Origin: a virus
Strand: one strand, 5' to 3'
IMG/VR virus record: IMGVR_UViG_3300048588_000035
Span: 1 to 43,120 of that record
DNA length: 43,120 bases
Numbering within the stretch: the first letter of the stretch is position 1; each line of letters starts with the position of its first letter. A program made the translations under genes and the position numbers. The notes under the pieces are model-generated. The model was not told the DNA's origin, did no database searches, and worked only from the letters and a program-made list of their open reading frames with translations. Shown here piece after piece: positions 27,680-37,100 of the stretch.

Positions 27680-28963
27680 ATGGCAAGATTCCGAGATCGC
27701 ATCATGCACGCATGGAATGCGTTTACCAATCAGCCAATTCCAGCCGAAGACTTCGTCTACACTGGAACAGCAAGTTATGGGTCTCGTCCGGATCGTAATC
27801 GGTTCCGTGTTTCAAATGAGCGTTCGATCATCTCCTCGATCTATACTCGTCTGAGCATTGATGTTGCTCAGGTGGCTATTAAGCATGTTCGTTTCGATGA
27901 TCAGGATCGATACATCGAAGACATTGATAGCGGTCTTAACAACTGTCTTACTCTCGAGGCAAACATTGATCAGGGAGCTAGAGCATTTCGTCAGGACATT
28001 GCTTTGACTCTCTTCGACAAGGGTGTTGCGGCACTTGTTCCGGTTGATACTTCTATCAGTCCTAATGAGTCTGGTTCGTTTGACATTAAGACTATGCGTG
28101 TAGGCGAGATTGTGACTTGGTACCCCAACCATGTAAAGGTTAGTCTTTACAATGAGGCTAAGGGATACCGAGAGGACATTACTTTGTCTAAGAAGGCTGT
28201 TGCTATCGTAGACAATCCTCTATACGCAGTTATGAATGAGCCTAATTCAACTCTTCAGCGTCTGATTCGTAAGTTGAATCTTTTGGATGCCGTAGATGAG
28301 GCTAGTGGATCGGGTAAGCTTGATCTTATCATTCAGCTTCCATACACAATCAAGTCGGAAGCTCGAAAGCAGGCTGCAGAACAGCGTCGTCAGGACATTG
28401 AAATGCAGCTAAGCGGTAGCAAGTATGGCATTGCCTATACCGATGGTACCGAGAAGATCACCCAGCTCAACCGACCCGCCGAGAACAACCTTCTCGCCCA
28501 GATCCAATACCTTACGGACATGCTGTATAGTCAGCTGGGCCTTACCCCAGAGGTAATGAATGGCACGGCAGACGAAAAGGCTATGCTGAACTACAACAAC
28601 CGTACTATCGAGCCCATCGTTACCGCTATCACGGAAGCTATGACCCGCACCTTCCTCACAAAGACTGCACGATCGCAGAAGCAGACCATTATGTACTTCC
28701 GCGACCCGTTCCGTCTTGTTCCCATTAGTGAGATTGCGGAGATTGCTGACAAGTTTACTCGTAATGAGATTCTTACGTCTAACGAATTCCGCTCCATCGT
28801 TGGGTTTAAGCCGGTCAAGGACAAGGCTGCCGACAAGCTGCATAACAGCAACATGCCAGTCAAGGATACTATGCAGCCCAATCCACAGATTGAAAAGCCA
28901 AATGGTGACGGTAATGGGCCGTCGACACTGAAGAAGGAAGGAGACAGTCAAAATGGCACCTGA
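27680..28963 (+). CDS. Portal protein
   Basis: ATG at 27680 behind GAGAGGAGGTGAC. The 427-residue product has the HK97-type portal pattern: SNERSIISSIYTRLSIDVAQ in the N-terminal part, a wing domain with VTWYPNHVKVSLYNEAKGY, IAYTDGTEKITQLNRPAENN, QIQYLTDMLYSQLGLTPEVM and a C-terminal FTRNEILTSNEFRSIVGFKP, followed by a polar tail rich in P, N, G and D. The dodecameric portal is the DNA gate of the head. Its place between terminase and protease-capsid is canonical. It overlaps the next gene by 11 bases. Confidence 0.85.
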   Translation: MARFRDRIMHAWNAFTNQPIPAEDFVYTGTASYGSRPDRNRFRVSNERSIISSIYTRLSIDVAQVAIKHVRFDDQDRYIEDIDSGLNNCLTLEANIDQGARAFRQDIALTLFDKGVAALVPVDTSISPNESGSFDIKTMRVGEIVTWYPNHVKVSLYNEAKGYREDITLSKKAVAIVDNPLYAVMNEPNSTLQRLIRKLNLLDAVDEASGSGKLDLIIQLPYTIKSEARKQAAEQRRQDIEMQLSGSKYGIAYTDGTEKITQLNRPAENNLLAQIQYLTDMLYSQLGLTPEVMNGTADEKAMLNYNNRTIEPIVTAITEAMTRTFLTKTARSQKQTIMYFRDPFRLVPISEIAEIADKFTRNEILTSNEFRSIVGFKPVKDKAADKLHNSNMPVKDTMQPNPQIEKPNGDGNGPSTLKKEGDSQNGT

Positions 28964-30977
28964 TTTTAGCGGTTACGCCACTAAGGCTGGGATTAAGTGC
29001 TCCGACGGCCGAACGATTATGCCTCACGCGTTCAAGGCGCAGGATGGTATGCGAGTTCCGCTCGTCTGGCAGCACGGTCACACCGATCCCAGCAACGTTC
29101 TTGGCCACGCAATCCTTGAGAACCGTGAGGATGGCGTGTACTGCCATGCATATTTCAACGAGACGCAGCAGGCACAGAACACTAAGCTGCTTGTAAAGCA
29201 CGGCGACATCGTTTCGCTCTCGATTTACGCCAACCGGCTGGTCGAGAAGTCTAAGCAGGTCGTCCACGGAGTTATCCGTGAGGTTAGCCTTGTCCTTTCT
29301 GGGGCTAATCCTGGTGCGCTGATTGATAATGTCAACATTGCACACGGAGACGGATCGATTGAGGCTCTCGAAGATGAGGCCGTCATTACCTCTGGGCTCG
29401 AGCTTGTCCTAGAGCACGCTGACGCTGCTTCTTCCGACGAGGGTGAAACCGTTCAGGACATTTATGACTCGATGTCCGATAAGCAGAAGGATGTTCTTCA
29501 CTATATGATCGGCGCAGCCCTCGAGCAGGCTGGCGTTGAGCACAGTGACGATTCCGACGAGGTTGAGTCTACGGACGAAGCTGAGTCTGATGACTCTACT
29601 GAGGAGACCGACAGCACCGAGTCTGATGACGAAAGTGCAAACAATTCTGACAACTCCAGCGACGAGGACGACCTCGGGCACACGGAAGGAAATGACGAAA
29701 TGACTCGCAACGTCTTTGAGCAGGGCAGCGACACTAAGCCTAAGCACACGCTCTCCCACTCTGACATTCAGAGTATTGTTCAGGAGGCCCAGCGTTCTGG
29801 CTCTCTCAAGCACGCCGTCGAGGAGTACGCCCTCAAGCACGGCATCGACGACATCGACATCCTGTTCCCGGATGCTCAGGCGATCAACAACACGCCCGAG
29901 TGGAACAAGCGTCGTACCGAGTGGGTTGCTGGTGTGCTCTCGGGCACCCGTAAGAGCCCGTTCTCTCGGATCAAGACCCTCTCGGCCGACATCACTTTCG
30001 ATGAGGCCAGGGCCAAGGGTTACGTGAAGGGCTCCCTCAAGAAGGAGGAGTTCTTCGCGGTCTCCAAGCGAACCACCAGCCCCTGCACCGTCTACAAGAA
30101 GCAGAAGCTGGACCGCGACGACATCATCGACATCACGGACTTCGATGTTGTGTCGTGGATGAAGGGCGAGATGCGTCTGATGCTCGAGGAGGAGCTCGCG
30201 CGCGCGATCCTCATCGGTGACGGCCGCGCTTCGGATGACGAGGACAAGATTGCTGACGGTTCGGTTTCCGGCGTTGGTATTCGTCCGATCGCCACCGAGG
30301 ACGAGCTCTATGCCACGACGATGTACGTCGAGGCCGACATCACGGCTTCTGGCCTTGTCGACGCAATCCTGAAGAACCGCGTTCACTACAAGGGCACGGG
30401 CACCCCGACCCTGTACACCACCGAGGCTGTCATCACCAAGCTGCTGCTTGCGCGTGACACCGTTGGTCGCCGTCTGTACCGTAACGTGAGCGAGCTGGCT
30501 GACGAGCTTCGTGTGGCCTCCATCGTTGCCGTTGAGGTCATGGAGGACGAGCCCGACCTGGTCGGTGTCATGGTCAACCTTCAGGACTACGTCGTTGGTG
30601 CCGACAAGGGTGGCGAGGTCGGTATGTTTGACGACTTCGACATCGACTACAACCAGTACAAGTACCTGATCGAGACTCGCCTCTCGGGCGCGCTCGTGAA
30701 GATCAAGGCCGCTCTGGTTATCCGTCAGGTCTCGGCCAGCGCCACGCTGGTGGTCCCGACTGAGCCTAGCTTCGTTGCCTCTACTGGTGTTATCACCATC
30801 CCGACCGTCACCGGTGTTACGTACAAGCGTGCCGACACCGACGCTACGGTCTCTGCCGGTGCCATGTCGGCTCTTGCTGCGGGCGCGTCCCTCGGCATCT
30901 ACGCCGTCCCGGCCTCGGCCTCGTACTACTTCGAGAACGACGTCAACGACGAGTGGACCTTCACTCGCGACGCGTGA
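28953..30977 (+). CDS. Fused prohead protease and major capsid protein with an extra C-terminal domain
   Basis: ATG at 28953 behind AAGGAAGGAGACAGTC. The 674-residue product begins with an S78-type protease (LVWQHGHTDPSNVLGHA with H41; IVSLSIYANRL with S88/S90; REVSLVLSGANPGA). A highly acidic linker rich in S, D and E (about 190-250) follows, then an HK97-fold capsid domain (MTRNVFEQG at 250; FSRIKTLSADITFDEARAKG; DYVVGADKGGEVGMFDDFDI; KIKAALVI), and a C-terminal domain of about 68 residues (GVITIPTVTGVTYKRADTD). That last domain also ends the tail-tube protein at 31618. An internal ATG at 29700 with GGAAGGA nine bases upstream could make free capsid protein. The protease part would act as a scaffold and be removed on maturation. 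Confidence 0.85.
   Translation: MAPDFSGYATKAGIKCSDGRTIMPHAFKAQDGMRVPLVWQHGHTDPSNVLGHAILENREDGVYCHAYFNETQQAQNTKLLVKHGDIVSLSIYANRLVEKSKQVVHGVIREVSLVLSGANPGALIDNVNIAHGDGSIEALEDEAVITSGLELVLEHADAASSDEGETVQDIYDSMSDKQKDVLHYMIGAALEQAGVEHSDDSDEVESTDEAESDDSTEETDSTESDDESANNSDNSSDEDDLGHTEGNDEMTRNVFEQGSDTKPKHTLSHSDIQSIVQEAQRSGSLKHAVEEYALKHGIDDIDILFPDAQAINNTPEWNKRRTEWVAGVLSGTRKSPFSRIKTLSADITFDEARAKGYVKGSLKKEEFFAVSKRTTSPCTVYKKQKLDRDDIIDITDFDVVSWMKGEMRLMLEEELARAILIGDGRASDDEDKIADGSVSGVGIRPIATEDELYATTMYVEADITASGLVDAILKNRVHYKGTGTPTLYTTEAVITKLLLARDTVGRRLYRNVSELADELRVASIVAVEVMEDEPDLVGVMVNLQDYVVGADKGGEVGMFDDFDIDYNQYKYLIETRLSGALVKIKAALVIRQVSASATLVVPTEPSFVASTGVITIPTVTGVTYKRADTDATVSAGAMSALAAGASLGIYAVPASASYYFENDVNDEWTFTRDA
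30801..30839 (+). repeat. 39-bp identical repeat within capsid and tail-tube genes, copy 1
   Basis: These 39 bases recur exactly at 32326-32364, within a longer similar stretch. They encode PTVTGVTYKRADT in the shared C-terminal domain. Identity at silent sites points to recent duplication or conversion. Confidence 0.9.
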
Positions 30978-30992
30978 TAAGGCAGGTACCCG

Positions 30993-31316
30993 ATGGCAAA
31001 GTTCTTCGGCAAGATCGGGTACGGAGAAGCTGTTGAGACCTCCCCCGGTGTGTGGGTTGATGAGATTGTCGAGTATGAGTACTACGGCGATGTTATTCGA
31101 AACGCACGGCAGTTGCAGCCGGGGGAGTATCTCAATAACGAGATCTCCGTGAGTAATTCAATCAGCGTGGTTGCTGATGCATATGCCAACGAACATTTCT
31201 TTGCCATTCGTTATGTAGAATGGGCGGGGGCTTTGTGGACGGTTTCTGACGTCGAAGTGCAAAGCCCTCGTCTTATTCTGAGGCTTGGAGGTGTTTATAA
31301 TGGGCCAACGCCATGA
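30993..31316 (+). CDS. Head closure/stopper-type protein
   Basis: ATG at 30993 with GGCAGGTACCC upstream. The 107-residue product is beta-rich: MAKFFGKIGYGEAVETSPGV, DEIVEYEYYGDVIRNARQLQ, ISVSNSISVVADAYANEHFF, YVEWAGALWTVSDVEVQSPR and LILRLGGVYNG. The SNSISVVAD...AYVEW pattern and size match the head-closure (stopper) proteins found between capsid and tail genes in siphophages. It overlaps the next gene by 17 bases. The assignment rests on family pattern and position. Confidence 0.75.
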   Translation: MAKFFGKIGYGEAVETSPGVWVDEIVEYEYYGDVIRNARQLQPGEYLNNEISVSNSISVVADAYANEHFFAIRYVEWAGALWTVSDVEVQSPRLILRLGGVYNGPTP

Positions 31317-31605
31317 TCTTCACGACATTCTTGTCGATATTCTTGGTTCCAACGCTGTATATTTTCAGCCACCGCCTAAGTTGAACCTAACTTATCCGTG
31401 TATTATCTATAAGCGAGAGAGATCTGAGACTAGGTTCTCGGGCAATCTCCCATATAACCGAGACAAGCAGTATCAGGTTACTGTTATTGATCAAGATCCA
31501 GACAGTGTTATTCCGGACAAAGTCGCAATGTTGCCCATGACTCGTCATGACCGGACATTCTCTGTCGACAATCTTAATCATGATGTGTTCACTCTATTCT
31601 TCTAA
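31300..31605 (+). CDS. Tail terminator-like protein
   Basis: ATG at 31300 with GGAGG eight bases before it; earlier TTG and GTG codons overlap that site. The 101-residue product has DLHDILVDILGSNAVYFQPP, LTYPCIIYKRERSETRFSGN, YNRDKQYQVTVIDQDPDSVI and a final VDNLNHDVFTLFF. This is the common layout of the small protein before the tail tube in siphophages, which caps the tail tube. The Y-P-C-IIY and YQVTVIDQDPDS elements are typical. Confidence 0.75.
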   Translation: MGQRHDLHDILVDILGSNAVYFQPPPKLNLTYPCIIYKRERSETRFSGNLPYNRDKQYQVTVIDQDPDSVIPDKVAMLPMTRHDRTFSVDNLNHDVFTLFF

Positions 31606-31617
31606 GGAGAATCAGCA

Positions 31618-32499
31618 ATGACTAGGCTTCTTTGGGATCAGGTTGGCGAGCGTCTGTACGAGACTGGTGTTGACCAGGGCGTGCTGTACATCCCGACCAA
31701 CGGTGTTTACTCTATTGGTCACGCGTGGAACGGTCTCTCTAACGTCACGGAGACTCCTTCTGGCGCGGAGTCCACTCCGGTTTACGCTGACAACACGAAG
31801 TACCTCAACCTTCAGTCGGTCGAGGAGTTCGGTGGCACGATCGAGGCTTACACGTATCCGGTGCAGTTTGCCGAGTGCGATGGTACTTCGATCCAGAATT
31901 CGGGTGTTGCTGTTGGTCAGCAGTCGCGTAAGGTCTTCGGCCTGAGCTACCGCACCAAGCTGGGCAACGATGTCGACGGAAACGATTTCGGCTACAAGCT
32001 TCACCTGGTTTACGGGTGTCTTGCGGCTCCGTCTGAGAAGGCGTATTCGACGATTAACGACTCGCCGGAGGCTCTTGCCTTTAGCTGGGAGTTCACGACG
32101 ACGCCGGTTCCGGTCACTGGTCTGAAGCCTACCTCGCTTCTGACCATCGACTCCACCAAGGTTGACTCGACTAACCTTGCGGCCCTTGAGGACGCTCTCT
32201 ACGGAACGGGCGGTTCGGACCCGCGCCTCCCGCTTCCCGATGAGGTCATCGCCATGTTCGATGGTGCTCAGACCGAGGTCGTCCCCACGGCCCCGACTGC
32301 CACCTCGGCCGGCGTCATCACCATTCCGACCGTCACCGGTGTTACGTACAAGCGTGCCGACACCAACGCCACGGTCACGGGTACTGTTACGATCAGTACC
32401 CTCAACGCCCGTCTGGTCATCTACGCTGTTCCGGCGTCCGGCTCGTACAAGTTTGCGGCCAACGTGGACACCGACTGGAGCTTCCAGAAGACCACCTGA
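31618..32499 (+). CDS. Major tail (tube) protein with extra C-terminal domain
   Basis: ATG at 31618 behind AAGGAGAATCAGC. The 293-residue product has a tube domain (LLWDQVGERLYETGVDQGVL, AWNGLSNVTETPSGAE, EAYTYPVQFAECDGT, GYKLHLVYGCLAAPSEKAYS, ALAFSWEFTTTPVPVTG) and a C-terminal domain (about 225-293) starting SAGVITIPTVTGVTYKRADT. That domain nearly copies the end of the capsid protein, including identical DNA. Ig-like decorations on tube and capsid are known in tailed phages. A shorter paralogue without the decoration lies at 33059. Codons are strongly GC-ending, as in the capsid gene, which fits high expression. Confidence 0.85.
   Translation: MTRLLWDQVGERLYETGVDQGVLYIPTNGVYSIGHAWNGLSNVTETPSGAESTPVYADNTKYLNLQSVEEFGGTIEAYTYPVQFAECDGTSIQNSGVAVGQQSRKVFGLSYRTKLGNDVDGNDFGYKLHLVYGCLAAPSEKAYSTINDSPEALAFSWEFTTTPVPVTGLKPTSLLTIDSTKVDSTNLAALEDALYGTGGSDPRLPLPDEVIAMFDGAQTEVVPTAPTATSAGVITIPTVTGVTYKRADTNATVTGTVTISTLNARLVIYAVPASGSYKFAANVDTDWSFQKTT
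32326..32364 (+). repeat. 39-bp identical repeat, copy 2
   Basis: Matches 30801-30839 exactly; it lies in the C-terminal domain of the tail-tube protein. Confidence 0.9.
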
Positions 32500-32506
32500 T
32501 AGTAAG

Positions 32507-32621
32507 GAGACCAGGGAATGCTCACTATTGCTCTACCAGAGACCGAGTTGTTCGATGAAAAAGCTGGTGAGTTTAGAAACTACGAAGCTTTGACTATCGA
32601 GCTTGAGCATTCCCTGGTCTC
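32507..32621 (+). promoter_or_regulatory. 18-bp perfect inverted repeat over the tail chaperone start site
   Basis: GAGACCAGGGAATGCTCA (32507-32524) is the exact inverse of TGAGCATTCCCTGGTCTC (32604-32621), with 79 bases between. The left arm includes the end of the ribosome site (AAGGAG 32504-32509) and the start codon ATG at 32518; the right arm lies in the coding region. In the mRNA, pairing would hide the start site, so translation may depend on ribosomes finishing the tail-tube gene, on a protein, or on RNA age. Confidence 0.7.
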
Positions 32622-33057
32622 TCTGTCAAAATGGGAGTCAATTACCCATAAACCGTTCATGGGTAAAGGTGAAAAGACCTCGGAAGAATTGCTTTTGTAT
32701 GTTAAATGCATGACAATTACTCCCGGGGTTCCTGATGAAACTTACGTCAGATTAACTGAAGAGAACTTCACAGACATTTATGAGTATCTCAACAATAAAA
32801 TGTCTGCTACGTGGTTCACGGATACCAACCAGCCAGGCTCTCGCGAGGTTATCACTTCTGAACTCATTTATTACTGGATGATTGAGCTTAACATCCCGTT
32901 TGAGTGCGAGACCTGGCACCTCAATAGACTTTTTACACTCATTCGAATTGTGAATACTAAGCGACAGCCGGCAAAGAAGATGAGTCGTAGAGAAGTCGCG
33001 GCTAGGCAGCATGCTCTTAATGAGCAGCGCCGACAGCAACTAGGAACAAGAGGTTAG
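32518..33057 (+). CDS. Tail assembly chaperone
   Basis: ATG at 32518 behind AAGGAGACCAGGGA. The 179-residue product matches a known siphophage chaperone family: LTIALPETELFDEKAGEFRN, LTIELEHSLVSLSKWESITH, SEELLLYVKCMTITPGVPDE, SREVITSELIYYWMIELNIP, ECETWHLNRLFTLIRIVNTK and a C-terminal KKMSRREVAARQHALNEQRR. It coats the tape measure protein during tail assembly. No second overlapping frame follows, so the usual frameshift product is not seen; a tail-tube-like gene starts two bases after the stop. Its start site is inside a long inverted repeat. Confidence 0.8.
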   Translation: MLTIALPETELFDEKAGEFRNYEALTIELEHSLVSLSKWESITHKPFMGKGEKTSEELLLYVKCMTITPGVPDETYVRLTEENFTDIYEYLNNKMSATWFTDTNQPGSREVITSELIYYWMIELNIPFECETWHLNRLFTLIRIVNTKRQPAKKMSRREVAARQHALNEQRRQQLGTRG

Positions 33058-33058
33058 T

Positions 33059-33718
33059 ATGACTAAGTTGATCTGGGGTGACCCAGCCGAAAAGATTTAT
33101 GAAGACGGTCTTGACCGTTGTGTTCTGTATCTTTATGGACTTGGCTATGCTTGGAATGGGGTTAGTTCTATTGAAGAATCATTCCCAAATTCTGAGTTTG
33201 AGGGTTTGTTTCTAGACGGATTTAAGTATGGGCAGGTTCAAAGGTTCCCTGATTACGAAGCGAGTCTTGAGGCCTATTCGTACCCAGAGCAGTTTAAGGC
33301 ATGTGAAGGAACTGCCGAGTTCATGCCCGGTTTTTCTGCTGGAAGTCAGCCCAAGCAGCAGTTCGATTTTTCGTACCGGACTTTGATCCGATCTGAAGCC
33401 GATTTGGAGCTAGGTTATCAGCTTCATCTTGTCTATAATGCGTTTGCTAATCCTGATACCGTTGTAATGTCGACTCTATCTGATGACCAAGGGCTAGACC
33501 CACGTCGATGGACCATCACCACAAACCCCGTCGACCTTATTAGTGTCACTATTGGTGGGTATCGTCCGGCTGCGCATTTTGTTTTTGATAGTAGGACCAC
33601 TCCTCCAGAAATTCTTTCTCAAATCGAAGATATTCTGTATGGAACTGAGTCCACCGACCCTAGCATCATCTACCCGGCTCAGATCTACGATATTTACTAC
33701 CCTGTTGTTGGGACTTAA
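33059..33718 (+). CDS. Second tail-tube-like protein (paralogue of 31618)
   Basis: ATG at 33059, two bases after the chaperone stop. The 219-residue product repeats the tube-domain landmarks of the 31618 protein: LIWGDPAEKIYEDGLDRCVL, YAWNGVSSIEESFPNSEFEG, EAYSYPEQFKACEGT, FDFSYRTLIRSEADLELGYQ and LHLVYNAFANPDTVVMSTLS. It lacks the decorated C-terminal domain and uses AT-richer codons. It may form the first or last ring of the tube or adapt the tube to the tip. Paralogous tube proteins are known in several siphophages. The sequence divergence indicates an old duplication. Confidence 0.75.
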   Translation: MTKLIWGDPAEKIYEDGLDRCVLYLYGLGYAWNGVSSIEESFPNSEFEGLFLDGFKYGQVQRFPDYEASLEAYSYPEQFKACEGTAEFMPGFSAGSQPKQQFDFSYRTLIRSEADLELGYQLHLVYNAFANPDTVVMSTLSDDQGLDPRRWTITTNPVDLISVTIGGYRPAAHFVFDSRTTPPEILSQIEDILYGTESTDPSIIYPAQIYDIYYPVVGT

Positions 33719-33734
33719 TCAGAAAGGAGGAGCC

Positions 33735-34115
33735 ATGGGTTTCTCACTGACATCCAAAGGCTCCTTCAAGAACACCGAAACATTTTTGAACAAAATGCTC
33801 CGGGGGGATATTTACGGAAACCTTTCGAAGTACGGGCAGCAAGGAGTAGCCGCTCTTTCTGCCGCCACTCCCGTAGAAAGTAGTCTCACAGCAAATAGCT
33901 GGTATTATGAGATTGAAAAGAAAGGTAAGACCGTTACAATTATATGGAGAAACAGCAATGTTGTGAATGGAGTTCCCATTGCTATTATTCTTCAGTACGG
34001 CCACGCCACTGGGACGGGCGGTTATGTCCAAGGGCGAGACTATATTAACCCCGCAATCAAGCCGGTAATGGACCAAATCGCACTTGATGTGTGGAAGGTG
34101 GTGACTAGCGGATGA
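33735..34115 (+). CDS. Gp10-like tail completion protein
   Basis: ATG at 33735 behind AGAAAGGAGGAGCC. The 126-residue product has SLTSKGSFKNTETFLNKMLR, GVAALSAATPVESSLTANSW, a strand region (VTIIWRNSNVVNGVPIAIIL) and QYGHATGTGGYVQGRDYINP followed by AIKPVMDQIA. The T-P-V-x-SLTANSW and QYGHATGTGGYV...INPAI patterns match the HK97 gp10 family of head-tail or tail-completion proteins. It is found here just before the tape measure gene, later than usual. It overlaps the tape measure start by four bases. Confidence 0.75.
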   Translation: MGFSLTSKGSFKNTETFLNKMLRGDIYGNLSKYGQQGVAALSAATPVESSLTANSWYYEIEKKGKTVTIIWRNSNVVNGVPIAIILQYGHATGTGGYVQGRDYINPAIKPVMDQIALDVWKVVTSG

Positions 34116-37100
34116 GTAGCGTTGACGATCGCGTAGTGCAAATCAAGTTTGATAATGCAGCATTTGAGTCTGCAATCAAGACAACCCTAGCTAGTCTCGA
34201 TAAGCTTAAGAAGAGTACTGACACGCAGTATTCCTCTAAAGGCTTGAATGATCTGAGCGCAGCCGTTAGTCGTTTTAGCATGGGTAATATTAAGACCCAG
34301 ATTGAGGGAGTAAACGCCAAGTTCTTGGCTCTGGCCACGATTGGTGTTACGGCTCTTTCTAATATTGCTAGTCAGGCCGTAGCTACCGGCACCGCGTTTG
34401 TTAAGTCTCTTACCGTTGACCCGATTATTTCTGGTTTGCGTGAGTATGAGACTAACCTTAACTCGATTCAGACCATTCTCGCTAACACCGAAGCGTCTGG
34501 GGCCACGCTTAAGGATGTCGGCAGCGCTCTTGATGAACTGAACGAATACTCGGACAAGACCATTTACAACTTCTCCGAGATGGCTAGGAATATCGGTACC
34601 TTCACCGCGGCGGGTGTTGCGCTCGAGCCAGCAACTGACGCAATCAAGGGTATCGCGAACCTCGCGGCTCTTTCTGGTTCTAACTCGATGCAGGCAAGTA
34701 CTGCTATGTACCAGCTCTCCCAGGCCATTTCTGCGGGCAAGGTTAGCCTTCAGGACTGGAACTCTGTGGTTAATGCTGGTATGGGTGGTACCGTATTCCA
34801 GCGAGCGTTGGCAAATACTGCCGTTGCAATGGGAACTCTCGACAAGAACGCTGTAAAGCTCAGTGGTTCTATGAAGAACGTTACCATCAACGGTCAGTCT
34901 TTCCGTCAGGCTTTGTCTGCTGAGGGTAAGGGCGGCAAGAGCTGGCTTACCTCAGAAGTCCTCACCAAAACCCTCGCCCAGTTTACTGGGGATTTGACGG
35001 ATGCTGAATTGGCCGCTCAGGGCTTTACTAAGGCCCAGATCAAGGCTATTCAGCAGCAGGCAAAGACCGCCCAGGAAGCCGCCACGAAGGTCAAGACCCT
35101 TACGCAGACCATTGACGTCGCGAAGGAGACGGCCCAGTCTGGTTGGTCCCAAACTTGGCGTTATATTTTCGGTGACTTCGAAGAAGCCCGTGGATCATTT
35201 ACTGAACTTAGTGATTCGCTCAACGGATTTCTTAATTCGCAGGCAGATGCCCGGAACGCTATTCTTAAGGAATGGAAGTTCTGGGGTGGACGTGATGCTG
35301 CCATCGATGCGGTTCGTAATGCCTTTGCCGCGCTTGGCTCTGTGCTTAAGCCGATCAAGGACGCATTCCGAGAGATCTTCCCGCGCAAGACCGGTAAGGA
35401 ACTCGCCGATCTCACAAAGTCTGTTAGAGATTTCTTCGGTAATCTAAAGCTTAACGAAGGTGCTGCGGAAAATCTAAAGAAGACTTTTGCTGGGTTCTTT
35501 GCTGTTCTTAAGATTGGTGTAAGTCTATTTAAAGCTATATTTGGTGTAGCAAAGACTTTGCTAGCTCCGATCCTTGGTCTTGGCGGAGGACTTCTTTCCG
35601 CTACGGGTAGTGTTGGCGATTTCTTGGTTAATCTACAGAAGACTGTAGAGGAAGGCCAAGTATTCGAGAAGTTCTTTGCTCGAGTCGGTGAAGCACTTCA
35701 GCCCGTCGTTGGGTTCCTTAACACTATCGGTGAGGCAATTTCTTCGCTATTCGCCCCCAAGGTTGCTAGCTCTATTGGGTCTACTGGTGATGCTGTAGAG
35801 GATACTGGGGAGAAGTTTGCCTTCTTCACAGATATTATTGAGCGTCTTAAGGATTTCTGGGAAACACTAGTTTCTGGTTTCCAGAGCGCTAAGCCGACGT
35901 TTGGTTCCATCGGTGAGACTATTGGTAATGCTATTTCTTCAGTTGCCGAATTCATTTCTAACGGGTTCGAAAATATCGACTGGGACACCGTCATCAAGGG
36001 TCTTCAGGTTGGTCTTCTTGGCGGGGTTCTTCTGGTTATTCGTAAGTTCCTTAAGGATGGGCTGGGTATCCTCTTCAACTTCGGGGACCTTGGTGACAGT
36101 ATTCGTGGAACGTTTGACGCTCTGACCGACACCCTTAAGGCCATGCAGACCCAGATCAAGGCTAAGGCTCTTCTGGCTATTGCCGGGGCCGTGGCTATCT
36201 TGGCCGCTGCAGTCTACGTTATTTCTACCATTGACTCTGAAGAGCTTAGCAAGTCTCTCATTGCCATTACGGTAATGTTCGTCCAGCTTGGTGCCATGCT
36301 TAAGTTCCTGGACAAGGTCACAACCGGTGGAACTAAGCTGATTGCTATTGGCGTTGGCCTTATTCTTCTGTCGGTTTCGCTCCTTATTATGGCTTCTGCT
36401 GTTAAGTCGTTGGCCAGTGTCGACGGCGATAAGTTGGCCCAGGGTCTGGCAGCTATTGGCGTGTTGCTTCTATTTATTAGTAGAGCAATTGAGCCGCTTT
36501 CGGATAATACTCACGATCTTGCTAAGGCCGGCTTCGGTATTATCCTAATCGCGGTTGGGTTGAATATTCTTGCCTATGCGGTAGAGAAGTTTGGCGAGAT
36601 GGATCTAGTCACCATGGCCAAGGGTCTTCTTGGCGTAACTGCCGCACTTACAGGCATGGTGTTTGCTCTATCTAAGACGCCAAAGGAAGCACAGCTTGTA
36701 AAGATGGGTGTGGCCCTTATTCTGGTCGCCATTGCTCTTAACGTTATGGCCGGTGCTATTGAGCGGGTCGGCAAGATTGATCTTAGCGAAATTGTTAAGG
36801 CTATTCTGGCGTTTAGCGCAATCCTTCTGGTTCTTGCTTTGGCGCTTCGGACAATGCCTCAGGACGGTAAGGCTCAGTTGGGTCTTCTTCTTGTTTCGTT
36901 TGCGCTTAAGCAGATCGCTGACGTTATTAGTCAGTTCGGCACCGCAAGCTTGAAGGAGATTATTCAGGGCATCATCGTTCTTGGTGTTGTTCTGGCAATC
37001 CTTGTTACCGCAATGAAGGGTATGGATGCTACTAAGAATGGCATCATTGCTCTTATCGCCATGACGGGCGCTCTTATCCTTATTTCTAAGGTTCTTCAGG

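Noticed and set aside
29409-30386. Long minus-strand open frame opposite the capsid gene
   Set aside because: It mirrors the GC-biased codons of a clear capsid gene, has no ribosome site and encodes a low-complexity V/L/R/D-rich sequence. Other long minus-strand frames (3779-4612, 10236-11135, 11292-12113) are of the same kind.
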